Below are positions 1 through 7,599 of a DNA stretch of 40,604 nucleotides, in pieces. The notes below the pieces were generated by a model. That model was not told the origin of the DNA, did not search any database, and was given only the letters and a program-made list of their open reading frames with translations. This DNA comes from Deltaproteobacteria bacterium (GTDB lineage: Bacteria > Desulfobacterota > Syntrophia > Syntrophales > UBA6807): positions 1 to 40,604 of the forward strand of contig JAFGQS010000123.1 of the NCBI GenBank assembly GCA_016935565.1. The letters run 5' to 3'. The first letter of the stretch is position 1. Every line of letters starts with the position of its first letter. The position numbers and the translations under genes are program-made.

Positions 1-14
1 AGTTATTAGTTGAA

Positions 15-31
15 AGAGATCCCGCATCTCT
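15..31 (+). terminator. possible terminator hairpin at window edge
   Basis: A perfect 6-bp stem (AGAGAT / ATCTCT) encloses the loop CCCGC and is followed by CTTATT. It could end a gene lying left of the window. The stem is short and the T-run is interrupted, so this is tentative. Confidence 0.3.
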
Positions 32-213
32 CTTATTAAAATGACAGATATGATGACATGAACATAAATGGAGACTATAGAAATAGATAATAATTGTAAC
101 AGCATATTGAAATTATTTAAGATACAGCGTCCGAGCGGGATGCTCCTTCAGAAAGACAAAAATAAGCAATAAATATCTCCCGTTAGTTTTTTATCCGTTC
201 ATGAGAAAAAATA

Positions 214-242
214 TTGACAATTGGTACCATAATATTTACATT
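214..242 (+). promoter_or_regulatory. candidate sigma70 promoter
   Basis: A perfect TTGACA (-35) is separated by 17 bp from TACATT (-10, four of six consensus positions). It lies about 55 bp upstream of the GAGGAGGG ribosome binding site at 298-305, so transcription would include the short ORF at 310-333. Confidence 0.4.
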
Positions 243-309
243 AAAAACAAACAGTTTCTTTAGCTATCAAGCCGGTATTTTCTTATTTAATTTACGTGAG
301 GAGGGCACT

Positions 310-333
310 GTGAAACTCAAAGTTGTTCTATAA
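310..333 (+). pseudogene. seven-codon ORF behind a strong RBS, possible decayed gene start
   Basis: GAGGAGGG at 298-305 sits four bases before a GTG that reads M-K-L-K-V-V-L and then TAA. The sequence looks like the first residues of a signal peptide, and a promoter-like site lies at 214-242. What is seen is a short, well-initiated reading frame that stops at once. The inference is either the stump of a lost secreted-protein gene or a leader peptide. No continuation was recognised in the other frames downstream. Confidence 0.3.
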
Positions 334-847
334 TACTTCCAACAGGACTCTAGCAGTTCTCTTGGAAGTACTTTAAAAATTTCGGCGATCTCGTGACAGG
401 TGATATATCAATATTGCGTAGACCGTTTCTTATTCGGATGCATCTAATTTCTCGAGTTGCAAGGCATTGATGCAATGTAAGCCTTCTCGGAGCCTCATAA
501 TATATCTTTCGTCCCGCAAACATCAAGAGCAATATCTTTTTTCTTTCTGAAAAATCACAGACGCACAAACATTTGTAAGATATAGAATATTATTCTCACA
601 AACTGCGACTGTTTCTCAGACTATCAGGTGCAAGTGTATAACTGCACATTTACATTTCCTATGCATCATCAATTATTGAGAATATTTATTGTATAAACGA
701 TAGAAACAGCAGACGGGAATAGATAAAGAACGAATATCAAAAACAACTACTTAATTATAATATCGTTTCTGCTGATTTTATAAAGATGGTTGTTGTCTTG
801 CTGTTTTAATGTTTGAAAACTGAACACTTCTGAATGTTTGGATTGCG

Positions 848-914
848 AAAGGAGGTGGGAACCGACGGAATTAAAAAGGAAATGGTGAATGATGCTACAC
901 ATAATGAAAAATGA
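848..914 (+). promoter_or_regulatory. leader with orphan Shine-Dalgarno and 10-aa mini-ORF
   Basis: AAAGGAGGTG (848-857) is a ten-base complement of the usual 16S rRNA 3' end, but no start codon follows at a usable distance. At 882 a mini-ORF reads MVNDATHNEK and stops at 912-914. The true ribosome binding site of the next gene, AAAAGGAGGT, is at 922-931. The same order of elements occurs at 35125-35204, upstream of the TAXI binding protein. Confidence 0.4.
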
Positions 915-937
915 TTTTCAGAAAAGGAGGTAGAAAA

Positions 938-1348
938 ATGAAGAGAAATTGGATTCCGATGATTATTTTTTTAACTATCATTGTCATTCCCGCAATGGCT
1001 CTGGGAGCAGCGTTTCAAGGTACGATTCAGGGCTTCAACTGTGTGACTGAGGGCCAGGTATGTCCGGTCGGTAAAGAGGACCCCATGGTCGCGGCTGAGA
1101 GTGTTTTCGTGCTTCAGACCCAGGACGGCAACTGGCACTTCGTGCCCAATGTTGATTCGAAAATTATGGCACGGCACATCAATCAGATGGTGATGATTGA
1201 AGGTACATATAATACCAAGTTCCGCGCGATCAAAGCAGACAACGTCTACGTCATGGAAAATATGAAATGGCGTAAAGTATGGTCACAGGACATCAATGAC
1301 GAAATCTACAGAGAGTACCTTGGTGGCACTCCATGGTCAGGAAAATAA
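938..1348 (+). CDS. small secreted protein, paralogue 1
   Basis: Predicted 136-residue exported protein of unknown function. The start at 938 is chosen because AAAAGGAGGT lies just upstream (922-931); the longer frame from ATG 911 would translate through that site. Residues 1-23 form a signal peptide (MKRN, hydrophobic core, MALGA). The mature part begins with a G-T-I-Q-G strand, a conserved NCVTEGQVCPVGKEDP segment with two Cys six residues apart, then FVPNV, ARHIN, KWRKVWS and YLGG. The pattern of short strands suggests a small beta-barrel (OB-like) fold, which is an inference. It is followed after 87 bp by a close paralogue. The two Cys could form a disulphide or bind a metal. I do not recognise the family. 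Confidence 0.8.
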   Translation: MKRNWIPMIIFLTIIVIPAMALGAAFQGTIQGFNCVTEGQVCPVGKEDPMVAAESVFVLQTQDGNWHFVPNVDSKIMARHINQMVMIEGTYNTKFRAIKADNVYVMENMKWRKVWSQDINDEIYREYLGGTPWSGK

Positions 1349-1435
1349 GGTAGTGCTCACTGATACGGAGCATGAAACTTCATACATGAACCAGTACCAT
1401 TGAACAGAACAACAAACAAGTAGAAAAGGAGAAAA

Positions 1436-1849
1436 ATGATGAAAAAAACATTGTTATTTACCGTTATATTGGGTATTTTCCTGGTACCGGCACTCGCTTT
1501 CGGTGCATCGCTGACCGGAACGATTCAAGGATTCAACTGCGTTACTCAGGGTAAGGTCTGCCCCGTGGGTAAAGAAGATCCGATGGCTGCCACCGAAAAG
1601 GTTTTCGTACTCTGGGATGCAAAAGGGGAGAAATTCTATTTCGTTCCCAATGTTGACCGGGCAGCTCTGGCACGGCACATTAATGAAACCGTGAAAATCG
1701 AAGGGAATATGTCAGATAAGTACAATTCCATTAAGGCAAGTGAGATTCACGTAAAAGAGGGAAAGAAGTGGAGAAAGGTGTGGTCTTCGGACTGGCAGGA
1801 TGAAATTTACAAGGAATACCTCGGTGGCTCCCCGTATTCAGGAAAATAA
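1436..1849 (+). CDS. small secreted protein, paralogue 2
   Basis: Predicted 137-residue exported protein, clearly homologous to the gene just upstream over its whole length. Shared blocks include GTIQGFNCVT, CPVGKEDPM, FVPNVD, ARHIN, KWRKVWS, DEIY and EYLGG; by eye more than half the mature residues match. The signal peptide spans about residues 1-24 (MMKKTLLF to ALAFGA). An AAAAGGAG ribosome binding site precedes the paired ATGs at 1436/1439. Together the two genes are a tandem duplication and probably one transcript ending at the hairpin at 1907-1933. The two Cys spaced C-x6-C are kept in both copies, so they are likely functional. Function unknown. Confidence 0.8.
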   Translation: MMKKTLLFTVILGIFLVPALAFGASLTGTIQGFNCVTQGKVCPVGKEDPMAATEKVFVLWDAKGEKFYFVPNVDRAALARHINETVKIEGNMSDKYNSIKASEIHVKEGKKWRKVWSSDWQDEIYKEYLGGSPYSGK

Positions 1850-1906
1850 GACTGCAGTTTATAAGCATGCTTCATCCAACCGCTTGACAAAACAATAGCT
1901 TACCTG

Positions 1907-1933
1907 AAAACCCCCGTCGACGATGGGGGTTTT
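1907..1933. terminator. bidirectional rho-independent terminator
   Basis: AAAACCCCC (1907-1915) pairs with GGGGGTTTT (1925-1933), and the inner bases GTC-gac-GAT can extend the stem through one G-U pair. A-rich and T-rich flanks make it work on both strands. It ends the secreted-protein pair (plus) and the uvrB-uvrC-mntP unit (minus). Confidence 0.85.
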
Positions 1934-1940
1934 TCATTTT

Positions 1941-2510
1941 CTACTGAAACACGGCAAGATGCTCTATCAGTATCTTTATCCCGATGCCGATAAGAATAAC
2001 CCCCCCGAGGATTCCGACTCCTTGACCGGCAATTTTTCCCAGACCTTCCCCGAAGATCATTCCAATTATCGTCATGATGCAGGCCACGACACCGATGACA
2101 ATGCTCGGATAGAGAATCTCCACACTCAAGAAGGCAAGACTGAGACCAACGGCGAGAGCATCGATACTGGTAGCAATCGACAACATAATAAGATTCAGGC
2201 CTTTTGTCGGATCTGTCCGCGCAATTATATCATCTCCGTCTTGAAGGGAGTCCCGGATCATCTTCCCTCCTATAACTGCGAGGAGAAGAAAGGCAATCCA
2301 GTGGTCATAATGTACGATATAATCGGCAACTGTTCTCCCTGCCATCCATCCGACAATGGGCATCAAAAACTGGAAGAATCCGAAATGGAAGGACAGGCGA
2401 AAGACGGGACCGAATGAGAGATTACGGATACTAATACCCGCCCCGATTGCCACAGCAAAGGCATCCATTCCCAGTCCCACGGCAATAAATAAAATAGACA
2501 GAAAACTCAT
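1941..2510 (-). CDS. mntP: MntP family manganese efflux pump
   Basis: Small polytopic inner-membrane protein of 189 residues, matching the MntP/YebN (DUF204) family of Mn(II) exporters. It has the usual N-terminus (FLSILFIAVGLGMDAFAV) with the conserved Asp of the GMDAF motif in helix 1, and a second half-repeat near IATSIDALAVGLS. About six membrane segments are visible. I prefer ATG 2510 (six codons inside the longest frame) because it gives the standard family N-terminus and has GGAG upstream; ATG 2528 has no ribosome binding site. It lies about 48 bp after uvrC on the same strand, so it is probably co-transcribed with the excision-repair genes. No yybP-ykoY riboswitch-like leader can fit in the short gap. 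Confidence 0.9.
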   Translation of the reverse strand: MSFLSILFIAVGLGMDAFAVAIGAGISIRNLSFGPVFRLSFHFGFFQFLMPIVGWMAGRTVADYIVHYDHWIAFLLLAVIGGKMIRDSLQDGDDIIARTDPTKGLNLIMLSIATSIDALAVGLSLAFLSVEILYPSIVIGVVACIMTIIGMIFGEGLGKIAGQGVGILGGVILIGIGIKILIEHLAVFQ

Positions 2511-2558
2511 TGACGGGCAATTCTCCATAATTTAACAGATGAAATCATACGTATCGAC

Positions 2559-4412
2559 CTACACAGTGTGAAAGTGATTAAATATTCTATCGGCCATCTC
2601 TTTACCGATACCGGGAACTTTCTCTAATTCTTCCTTCGATGCCTTTTTTACCTTTTCCACGTCTCCGAAATGACGGAGAATCGCCCTTTTTTTCAAATCG
2701 CCGACCCCGGGAATTTCATCGATAATCGACCGGAAATCCGCCTGTTCCTTTAATTTCCGATGATATGAAACGGCAAATCGATGCGCTTCGTCTCTCACCC
2801 TTTGAAGGACAAAGAGAGCTGACGGATATCGTGACAGATAGACGGGATTTTTCCTCATTGGCAGATAAATCCTATCCTCTTCTTTGTCGATCTGTGTCTT
2901 TCCTTTGTGAAAAAAAGATGATTCCTTACCATGATGTTCCTTGGCAAGACCAATAACATCAATATCGCTGATTTTCAATTCTTCTAAAACTGACAGGGCT
3001 ACATTGAGCTGGCCCTTTCCACCATCAATGACAATGAGATCCGGTAAATCAGTTGCATTCCGATAGTGCCTCTTCAGTATTTCATACATCATGGAATAAT
3101 CGTCTGCACCTTCTACGGTCTTAATTCTGAAGCGTCTGTAACCAGACGTATCAGGCTTCCCGTCGGAAAAGGATACCATTGATCCGACGGCATAGTGTCC
3201 ACCAACATTGGATATGTCGAAGCATTCGATTCGATGGGGTATTTTCTTCAGGCCGAGCCTTTCAGCCAATTTGTTGAGTGCTATTTCTTCATCGTCCTTA
3301 CGAATCCGTTCAGTCGTAAATATATTTTCCGCATTGTTGACGGCTATGGAAAGAAGACCGACGCGATCTCCCCGTTTCGGAATGATAACCGAAACTTTTT
3401 TTCCCCTTCTTTTTTCAGTCAGCCACTCCTCAATAACCTTTTTATCTTCAATTGTCTCAGATATGATAATTTCCTGAGGAATAAAAGCACCCCCGTCATA
3501 ATACTGCTTCAGGAGTGACGAAAGAACCTCGGCTGAATCGGTCTCGACTTTGAAAAGGGGAATTCGCTTTGCCCCCAACATAGTTCCTTTTCTGACGAAG
3601 ACAAGACATATCTGTACCAGATCCCCCGACCGATAAAGGCCGAACACATCCTGATCTTTCAATGCTTTTGAAACAACCTGTTGCTTTTCGAGCGTTGCAC
3701 TGATGGCACTGATCCGGTCCCTCAGGGTCGTCGCCTTTTCAAAATCAAGTTTATTTGCAGCCACAATCATTCTTTTCTTGAGTTTCGAAATCAGTTTTTC
3801 GCCATGGCCATCCATAAAAAGAATGACATCCTTGACAATCCTTTCATATTCTTCACTTCCGATAAGATTGCAGCACGGCGCAAGACATCTTTTAATTTCA
3901 TATTCAATACAGGGTCTTTGCCTGGCATTAAATTCAACGTCTTTGCATGTTCGAAGAGGGAAAACCTTCTGAAGTAATTGAAGGGTTTCTTTAACTGCGG
4001 CGCTGGACGAATAGGGACCGAAGTATCGTGCCCCGTCTCTTTTTATGCGTCTGACCAGTTGTAAGCGCGGGAATTTGTCTCTGAGGTCAATCCGTATGTT
4101 AAAATAATTTTTGTCATCCTTAAAAGTAACGTTGTATCGGGGTTTATGTTTTTTGATCAGGCTGTTTTCCAGAATCAAGGCCTCTTTTTCCGTATTCGTT
4201 ACGATAAACTCCATATCCTTAACCCTGGACATAAGAAACGGAATCATCGGTCTCGTGTCTTTTCCGCCGAAGTATGACCTTACCCGCGTTCGAAGATTTT
4301 TGGATTTGCCCACATAGATGACGTTATTATGTTCATCCTTCATGAGATAAATCCCCGTCCTACGGGGGGCATTATGCACACTATCTTTCAGAAGATCTTG
4401 TTTGCTTTTCAT
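2559..4412 (-). CDS. uvrC: excinuclease ABC subunit C
   Basis: UvrC makes both incisions in nucleotide excision repair once UvrB is loaded at a lesion. The 617-residue length is normal. The order is an N-terminal GIY-YIG nuclease domain (GIYLMKDE..VIYVGKSKNLR, residues about 20-46), a Cys-containing linker (CIEYEIKRCLAPC), a UVR motif (KLDFEKATTLRDRI), the RNase H-like C-terminal nuclease (ECFDISN, VIDGGKGQL) and terminal helix-hairpin-helix repeats (IPGVGDLKKRAIL, VPGIGKEMADRI). All main motifs are present. The start ATG 4412 has only a weak ribosome binding site. It lies 193 bp downstream of uvrB on the same strand, with a hairpin between them. Confidence 0.97.
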   Translation of the reverse strand: MKSKQDLLKDSVHNAPRRTGIYLMKDEHNNVIYVGKSKNLRTRVRSYFGGKDTRPMIPFLMSRVKDMEFIVTNTEKEALILENSLIKKHKPRYNVTFKDDKNYFNIRIDLRDKFPRLQLVRRIKRDGARYFGPYSSSAAVKETLQLLQKVFPLRTCKDVEFNARQRPCIEYEIKRCLAPCCNLIGSEEYERIVKDVILFMDGHGEKLISKLKKRMIVAANKLDFEKATTLRDRISAISATLEKQQVVSKALKDQDVFGLYRSGDLVQICLVFVRKGTMLGAKRIPLFKVETDSAEVLSSLLKQYYDGGAFIPQEIIISETIEDKKVIEEWLTEKRRGKKVSVIIPKRGDRVGLLSIAVNNAENIFTTERIRKDDEEIALNKLAERLGLKKIPHRIECFDISNVGGHYAVGSMVSFSDGKPDTSGYRRFRIKTVEGADDYSMMYEILKRHYRNATDLPDLIVIDGGKGQLNVALSVLEELKISDIDVIGLAKEHHGKESSFFHKGKTQIDKEEDRIYLPMRKNPVYLSRYPSALFVLQRVRDEAHRFAVSYHRKLKEQADFRSIIDEIPGVGDLKKRAILRHFGDVEKVKKASKEELEKVPGIGKEMADRIFNHFHTV

Positions 4413-4538
4413 CCTGCTATCTTATGTCCTTATACACCAATTCCTCGAAATTTAGACATGAACCATTCAGCCACACAAGAATGTTCTTCGAATAATCCTT
4501 AATGCTACGACACACTGTCCTATGACCGTCACTGACAG

Positions 4539-4563
4539 CTCTGATCCCTCCCCGGGAACAGAG
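4539..4563. other. hairpin in the uvrB-uvrC gap
   Basis: CTCTG-A-TCCC (4539-4548) pairs with GGGA-A-CAGAG (4554-4563) around the loop TCCCC, with one A/A mismatch. There is no T-run on either side, so it may be an RNA processing or stabilising element rather than a terminator. The rest of the 193-bp gap shows nothing else beyond a six-bp stem GTAAAG/CTTTAC near 4576-4590. Confidence 0.4.
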
Positions 4564-4605
4564 TCTCAAAGCTGCGGTAAAGTCCCTTTACGTACCTCCG
4601 TTTTC

Positions 4606-6609
4606 TTATTTCCATAGGGCTATTTCCATTTCAATATCGGAAAGTTCTTTGATCCTGTCTCTGATTCGAGCCGCCTCTTCATATTCCATGTTTTTTGCCG
4701 CCTCTTTCATTTGTCGGGTCAGTTTGTTAATCATGATGGGAATATCCTTCTCTGCAATGTATTCCTCCTTCTCGTCTGACGTGACCGGGATAGTAAGATA
4801 ATCCGATTCATACACCGAGCTGAAAATGTCGTGAATCGATTTTTTTATGGTTTCGGGGGTAATCCCGTTCATTGTGTTAAATCTCATCTGTTTCTTTCTA
4901 CGCCGTGTCGTTTCTTCAAGACATGCCTGGATGGACTTTGTCATCGTATCGGCATACATAATGACCTGCCCGTTTACATTTCGTGCAGCCCGACCGCTCG
5001 TCTGTATCAGAGACCGTTCGGAACGTAAAAAACCCTCTTTATCCGCATCGAGGATGGCTACGAGAGAAACTTCAGGAATATCAAGGCCTTCTCTGAGAAG
5101 ATTGACGCCAACAAGAACGTCGAACTCACCTCTTCTCAGATCTCTGATAATGGCGACTCGATCCAATGTTTTAATGTCGGAATGAAGATACCGCACTCTG
5201 ATACCGAGTCCCTGATAATATTCGGTGAGGCTCTCCGCCATCCTTTTTGTGAGTGTCGTAACGAGAACACGTTCTTTCTGCTCCACCCGTTGGTTGATCT
5301 GGCTGAGCAGATTGTCAACCTGGTGGCTGGCGGGCTGAATAATAATCTCCGGATCCATTAATCCCGTCGGTCTGATTATCTGTTCCACGACATCGCCGTG
5401 CGACTTGCTCAACTCATAGATCGCGGGTGTAGCTGATATATAAATCTTTTGTTGTGAAAAATTTTCAAATTCGGCAAACATGAGAGGGCGGTTATCTAAT
5501 GCCGACGGGAGCCTGAAACCATACTGTACCAGGGTTCCTTTCCGAGACCTGTCCCCGTTATACATTCCCCGTAACTGCGGTATTGTCGCATGGCTTTCAT
5601 CGATGATAATCAGCATATTATCCGGCAAATACTCCATCAGTGTCGGTGGCGGCTCTCCCGGTTTACGTCCCGTGAGGTGACGTGAATAATTTTCTATACC
5701 CTGGCAGTAACCCATTTCCTCCATCATTTCAATATCAAACCGCGTTCTCTGTTCAAGCCGCTGTGCCTCAAGAAGTTTATTAAGCGACTCCAACTCTTTC
5801 AGCCTTGATTCCAGTTCTTCCCTGATTGAAGCGATAGCTCGTTTCATGGTGTTTTTTGTCGTTACATAATGACTGCCGGGATATACATTGATTGCATGAA
5901 TCTTTTTAATCCGTTTCCCTCGCAGTGGGTCTACGACGGACAAGGATTCGATCGTGTCTCCAAATAATTCCACCCGGATAACAAGTTCATCCTCATAGGG
6001 AGGAAAGATTTCCACAACATCACCCCGAACACGAAATGTACCTCTGTGAAAATCGATATCGTTTCGTTCATACTGAATCTCGACCAGATTTCTGAGGAGA
6101 GCATTCCGCTGAACCTCCATACCCTCATGCAAAGACACATTAAGACCATAATAATCATCAGGAGATCCTATTCCATAGATACACGAGACACTTGCCACGA
6201 TAATGACATCGTTTCTCTCAAACAGTGAACGGGTAGTGGAATGCCGCATCTTATCGATTTCATCGTTGATCGACGAATCCTTTTCAATATACGTGTCGGT
6301 ACTTGGAATATAGGCTTCAGGCTGGTAATAATCGTAATAACTGACGAAATAGTTCACTGCATTTTCAGGGAAAAGAGTCTTGAACTCATTATAAAGCTGG
6401 GCCGCCAGGGTCTTATTGTGGGCTATCACGAGAGCAGGCCTCTGAACCTGTTCGATAACATTAGCAATGGTAAATGTTTTACCTGACCCGGTAACTCCGA
6501 GAAGTACCTGATGCTCGCCCCCCTTTCTGACACCATCCACCAGTTTGTCAATTGCCTGTGGCTGATCACCTTTCGGCTCAAAATCTTTAACTAATTTAAA
6601 TGTATTCAT
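4606..6609 (-). CDS. uvrB: excinuclease ABC subunit B
   Basis: UvrB is the damage-verifying helicase-like core of nucleotide excision repair. With ATG 6609 the protein is 667 residues, close to the usual length; the frame extends to a TTG at 6636 but the MNTF start matches family N-termini. Walker A is GVTGSGKT (residues 38-45). The aromatic beta-hairpin that inserts beside lesions follows ([12 protein letters not shown]). The Walker B-like box is IIDESH, with helicase motifs V-VI ([17 protein letters not shown]). The C-terminal UVR motif that binds UvrC is [17 protein letters not shown]. It is the first gene of the uvrB-uvrC-mntP unit, under the promoter and palindrome at 6643-6685. Confidence 0.98.
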   Translation of the reverse strand: MNTFKLVKDFEPKGDQPQAIDKLVDGVRKGGEHQVLLGVTGSGKTFTIANVIEQVQRPALVIAHNKTLAAQLYNEFKTLFPENAVNYFVSYYDYYQPEAYIPSTDTYIEKDSSINDEIDKMRHSTTRSLFERNDVIIVASVSCIYGIGSPDDYYGLNVSLHEGMEVQRNALLRNLVEIQYERNDIDFHRGTFRVRGDVVEIFPPYEDELVIRVELFGDTIESLSVVDPLRGKRIKKIHAINVYPGSHYVTTKNTMKRAIASIREELESRLKELESLNKLLEAQRLEQRTRFDIEMMEEMGYCQGIENYSRHLTGRKPGEPPPTLMEYLPDNMLIIIDESHATIPQLRGMYNGDRSRKGTLVQYGFRLPSALDNRPLMFAEFENFSQQKIYISATPAIYELSKSHGDVVEQIIRPTGLMDPEIIIQPASHQVDNLLSQINQRVEQKERVLVTTLTKRMAESLTEYYQGLGIRVRYLHSDIKTLDRVAIIRDLRRGEFDVLVGVNLLREGLDIPEVSLVAILDADKEGFLRSERSLIQTSGRAARNVNGQVIMYADTMTKSIQACLEETTRRRKKQMRFNTMNGITPETIKKSIHDIFSSVYESDYLTIPVTSDEKEEYIAEKDIPIMINKLTRQMKEAAKNMEYEEAARIRDRIKELSDIEMEIALWK

Positions 6610-6642
6610 AGAATCTCTTGCTTTCTTTGATATCAATGATTA

Positions 6643-6685
6643 TCCTACGGTAGGAATTATAAGAATTTTTATCGTTAAATGGCAA
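6643..6685 (-). promoter_or_regulatory. uvrB promoter with overlapping 13-bp palindrome (candidate repressor operator)
   Basis: On the minus strand TTGCCA (6680-6685) and TATAAT (6656-6661) are 18 bp apart. Directly after the -10 box comes the perfect inverted repeat TCCTAC-C-GTAGGA (6643-6655). The palindrome would cover the transcription start, the normal position for a repressor site. Because uvrB is a typical SOS gene, a LexA-type repressor is the leading guess, but the sequence is not one of the LexA boxes I know. Confidence 0.6.
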
Positions 6686-6726
6686 GAACTTCTATGCCAC
6701 TGCATGATATTACTCTGAATTTCACC

Positions 6727-6755
6727 TTGACAAATAATTACATATATGGTCTAAA
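6727..6755 (+). promoter_or_regulatory. rpmH promoter candidate
   Basis: TTGACA (6727-6732), a 17-bp spacer and TCTAAA (6750-6755) lie about 35 bp before the rpmH start. It is divergent from the uvrB promoter. No cluster of DnaA boxes was seen in this intergenic region. Confidence 0.5.
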
Positions 6756-6789
6756 GCGTAGTTTATAGATTTTGAGTGGAGTTCACTTT

Positions 6790-6927
6790 ATGAAGAAAAA
6801 TATAACTCACAAAAGCAATCTCAAGAGGAAAAGGACACACGGCTTTCGTGCCAGAATGGCCACGAAGGGAGGCAGATTAGTCCTGAAGAGGAGAAGGGCC
6901 AAGGGCAGAAAAAGGCTTGCAGTTTAA
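6790..6927 (+). CDS. rpmH: 50S ribosomal protein L34
   Basis: A 45-residue, very basic protein that is component L34 of the large ribosomal subunit. It reads [19 protein letters not shown] and then [21 protein letters not shown], the typical L34 pattern (HGFRxRMxTxxGRxVLxxRRxKGRxxL). A TGGAG ribosome binding site lies eight bases before the ATG. It heads the conserved rpmH-rnpA-yidD-yidC-jag-mnmE order. Confidence 0.97.
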   Translation: MKKNITHKSNLKRKRTHGFRARMATKGGRLVLKRRRAKGRKRLAV

Positions 6928-6991
6928 CCCGTTACAATCATTACAAGCAGATGCGACAAACAACATAAGAGTTTAATCCCATCTTCAAAGA

Positions 6992-7339
6992 ATGAAACAA
7001 TATTCTTTTAGAAAATTCGAAAGAATACATAAGAGAAAAGACTATTTGAGAATTTATCAAGAAGGGAAGCGGGTTAACTCAAAGAACTTCATTACTATTT
7101 TAAGTCGCAACCAGACGGGAATTCAAAGGTTGGGGATAACAGTTACTAAGAAGGTAGGGAATTCGGTAAAAAGAAACAGGATTAAGCGCCTGTTGAGAGA
7201 GTTTTTCAGATTAAACAAAGATAAATTGCCTGGTTCAAATGATATAGTAATCATTGTAAAAAATGAAATTCCTCCTCTCAAATATCCGGATGTATACGAG
7301 GAACTGGAAAATCTCTTCATAGAAAGAGACGATCGTTGA
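6992..7339 (+). CDS. rnpA: ribonuclease P protein component
   Basis: Protein subunit of RNase P, which removes 5' leaders from tRNA precursors together with the catalytic RNA. The 115-residue length is normal. It is rich in Lys/Arg and contains the signature block [18 protein letters not shown] (the RNR motif) at about residues 53-70, preceded by [11 protein letters not shown]. The ribosome binding site is weak (AAAGA), common when the gene is read with rpmH. yidD starts four bases after its stop. Confidence 0.96.
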   Translation: MKQYSFRKFERIHKRKDYLRIYQEGKRVNSKNFITILSRNQTGIQRLGITVTKKVGNSVKRNRIKRLLREFFRLNKDKLPGSNDIVIIVKNEIPPLKYPDVYEELENLFIERDDR

Positions 7340-7343
7340 TATA

Positions 7344-7568
7344 ATGCTAAATCAAGTTTTGAAAAAACTATTTATCTTTTTTATAAAATTTTACCAGACA
7401 GTTATATCACCTCTATTCCCAACCAGTTGTCGCTTCTATCCCACATGTTCCGAATATGCGGTTACGGCCATCACCAGGTACGGTCCTTTTAAAGGATCTT
7501 TTCTTGGCCTAAAGCGTATTCTTCGGTGTCATCCCCTGAATCCCGGTGGTTATGATCCTGTAATGTAA
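7344..7568 (+). CDS. yidD: membrane protein insertion efficiency factor YidD
   Basis: A 74-residue protein of the YidD (haemolytic domain) family, thought to assist YidC-dependent insertion at the inner membrane. Visible marks are an amphipathic N-terminus ([19 protein letters not shown]), the Cys-containing [11 protein letters not shown] motif, and the C-terminal [12 protein letters not shown]. It is translationally packed between rnpA and yidC, the normal place for this gene. Confidence 0.95.
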   Translation: MLNQVLKKLFIFFIKFYQTVISPLFPTSCRFYPTCSEYAVTAITRYGPFKGSFLGLKRILRCHPLNPGGYDPVM

Positions 7569-7599
7569 AAACCAAGAGAAGAAAACGGAGGCTCTCTAG

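Larger units (their letters stand above)
32..847. other. AT-rich region without a convincing gene
   Basis: This stretch is visibly more AT-rich than the rest of the window. It holds a promoter-like site (214-242), a strong ribosome binding site with a seven-codon ORF (298-333), a small hairpin near 128-144 and no ORF that looks conserved. A 72-codon minus-strand ORF at 350-568 has no recognisable domain. The region may be decayed DNA or a long leader. No tRNA-like or CRISPR-like structure was seen. Confidence 0.5.

Noticed and set aside
350-568. Minus-strand 72-codon ORF in the AT-rich left end, with a stretch (TREIRCIRIRNGLRNIDIS) faintly like a helix-turn-helix or transposon relic
   Set aside because: No ribosome binding site, odd composition and no clear motif; not supported as a gene.
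700-775. CAGCAGA / TCTGCTG inverted repeat near 706 and 767
   Set aside because: Seven-bp arms 50 bases apart with no supporting structure; could easily be chance in AT-rich DNA.
911-937. Upstream ATG 911 as start of the first secreted protein
   Set aside because: It would place the strong AAAAGGAGGT ribosome binding site inside the coding region and add a non-signal N-terminus; ATG 938 fits better.
1923-2417. Plus-strand 164-codon ORF opposite mntP
   Set aside because: It is antisense to a clear MntP gene and starts inside a terminator; composition is that of a shadow frame.
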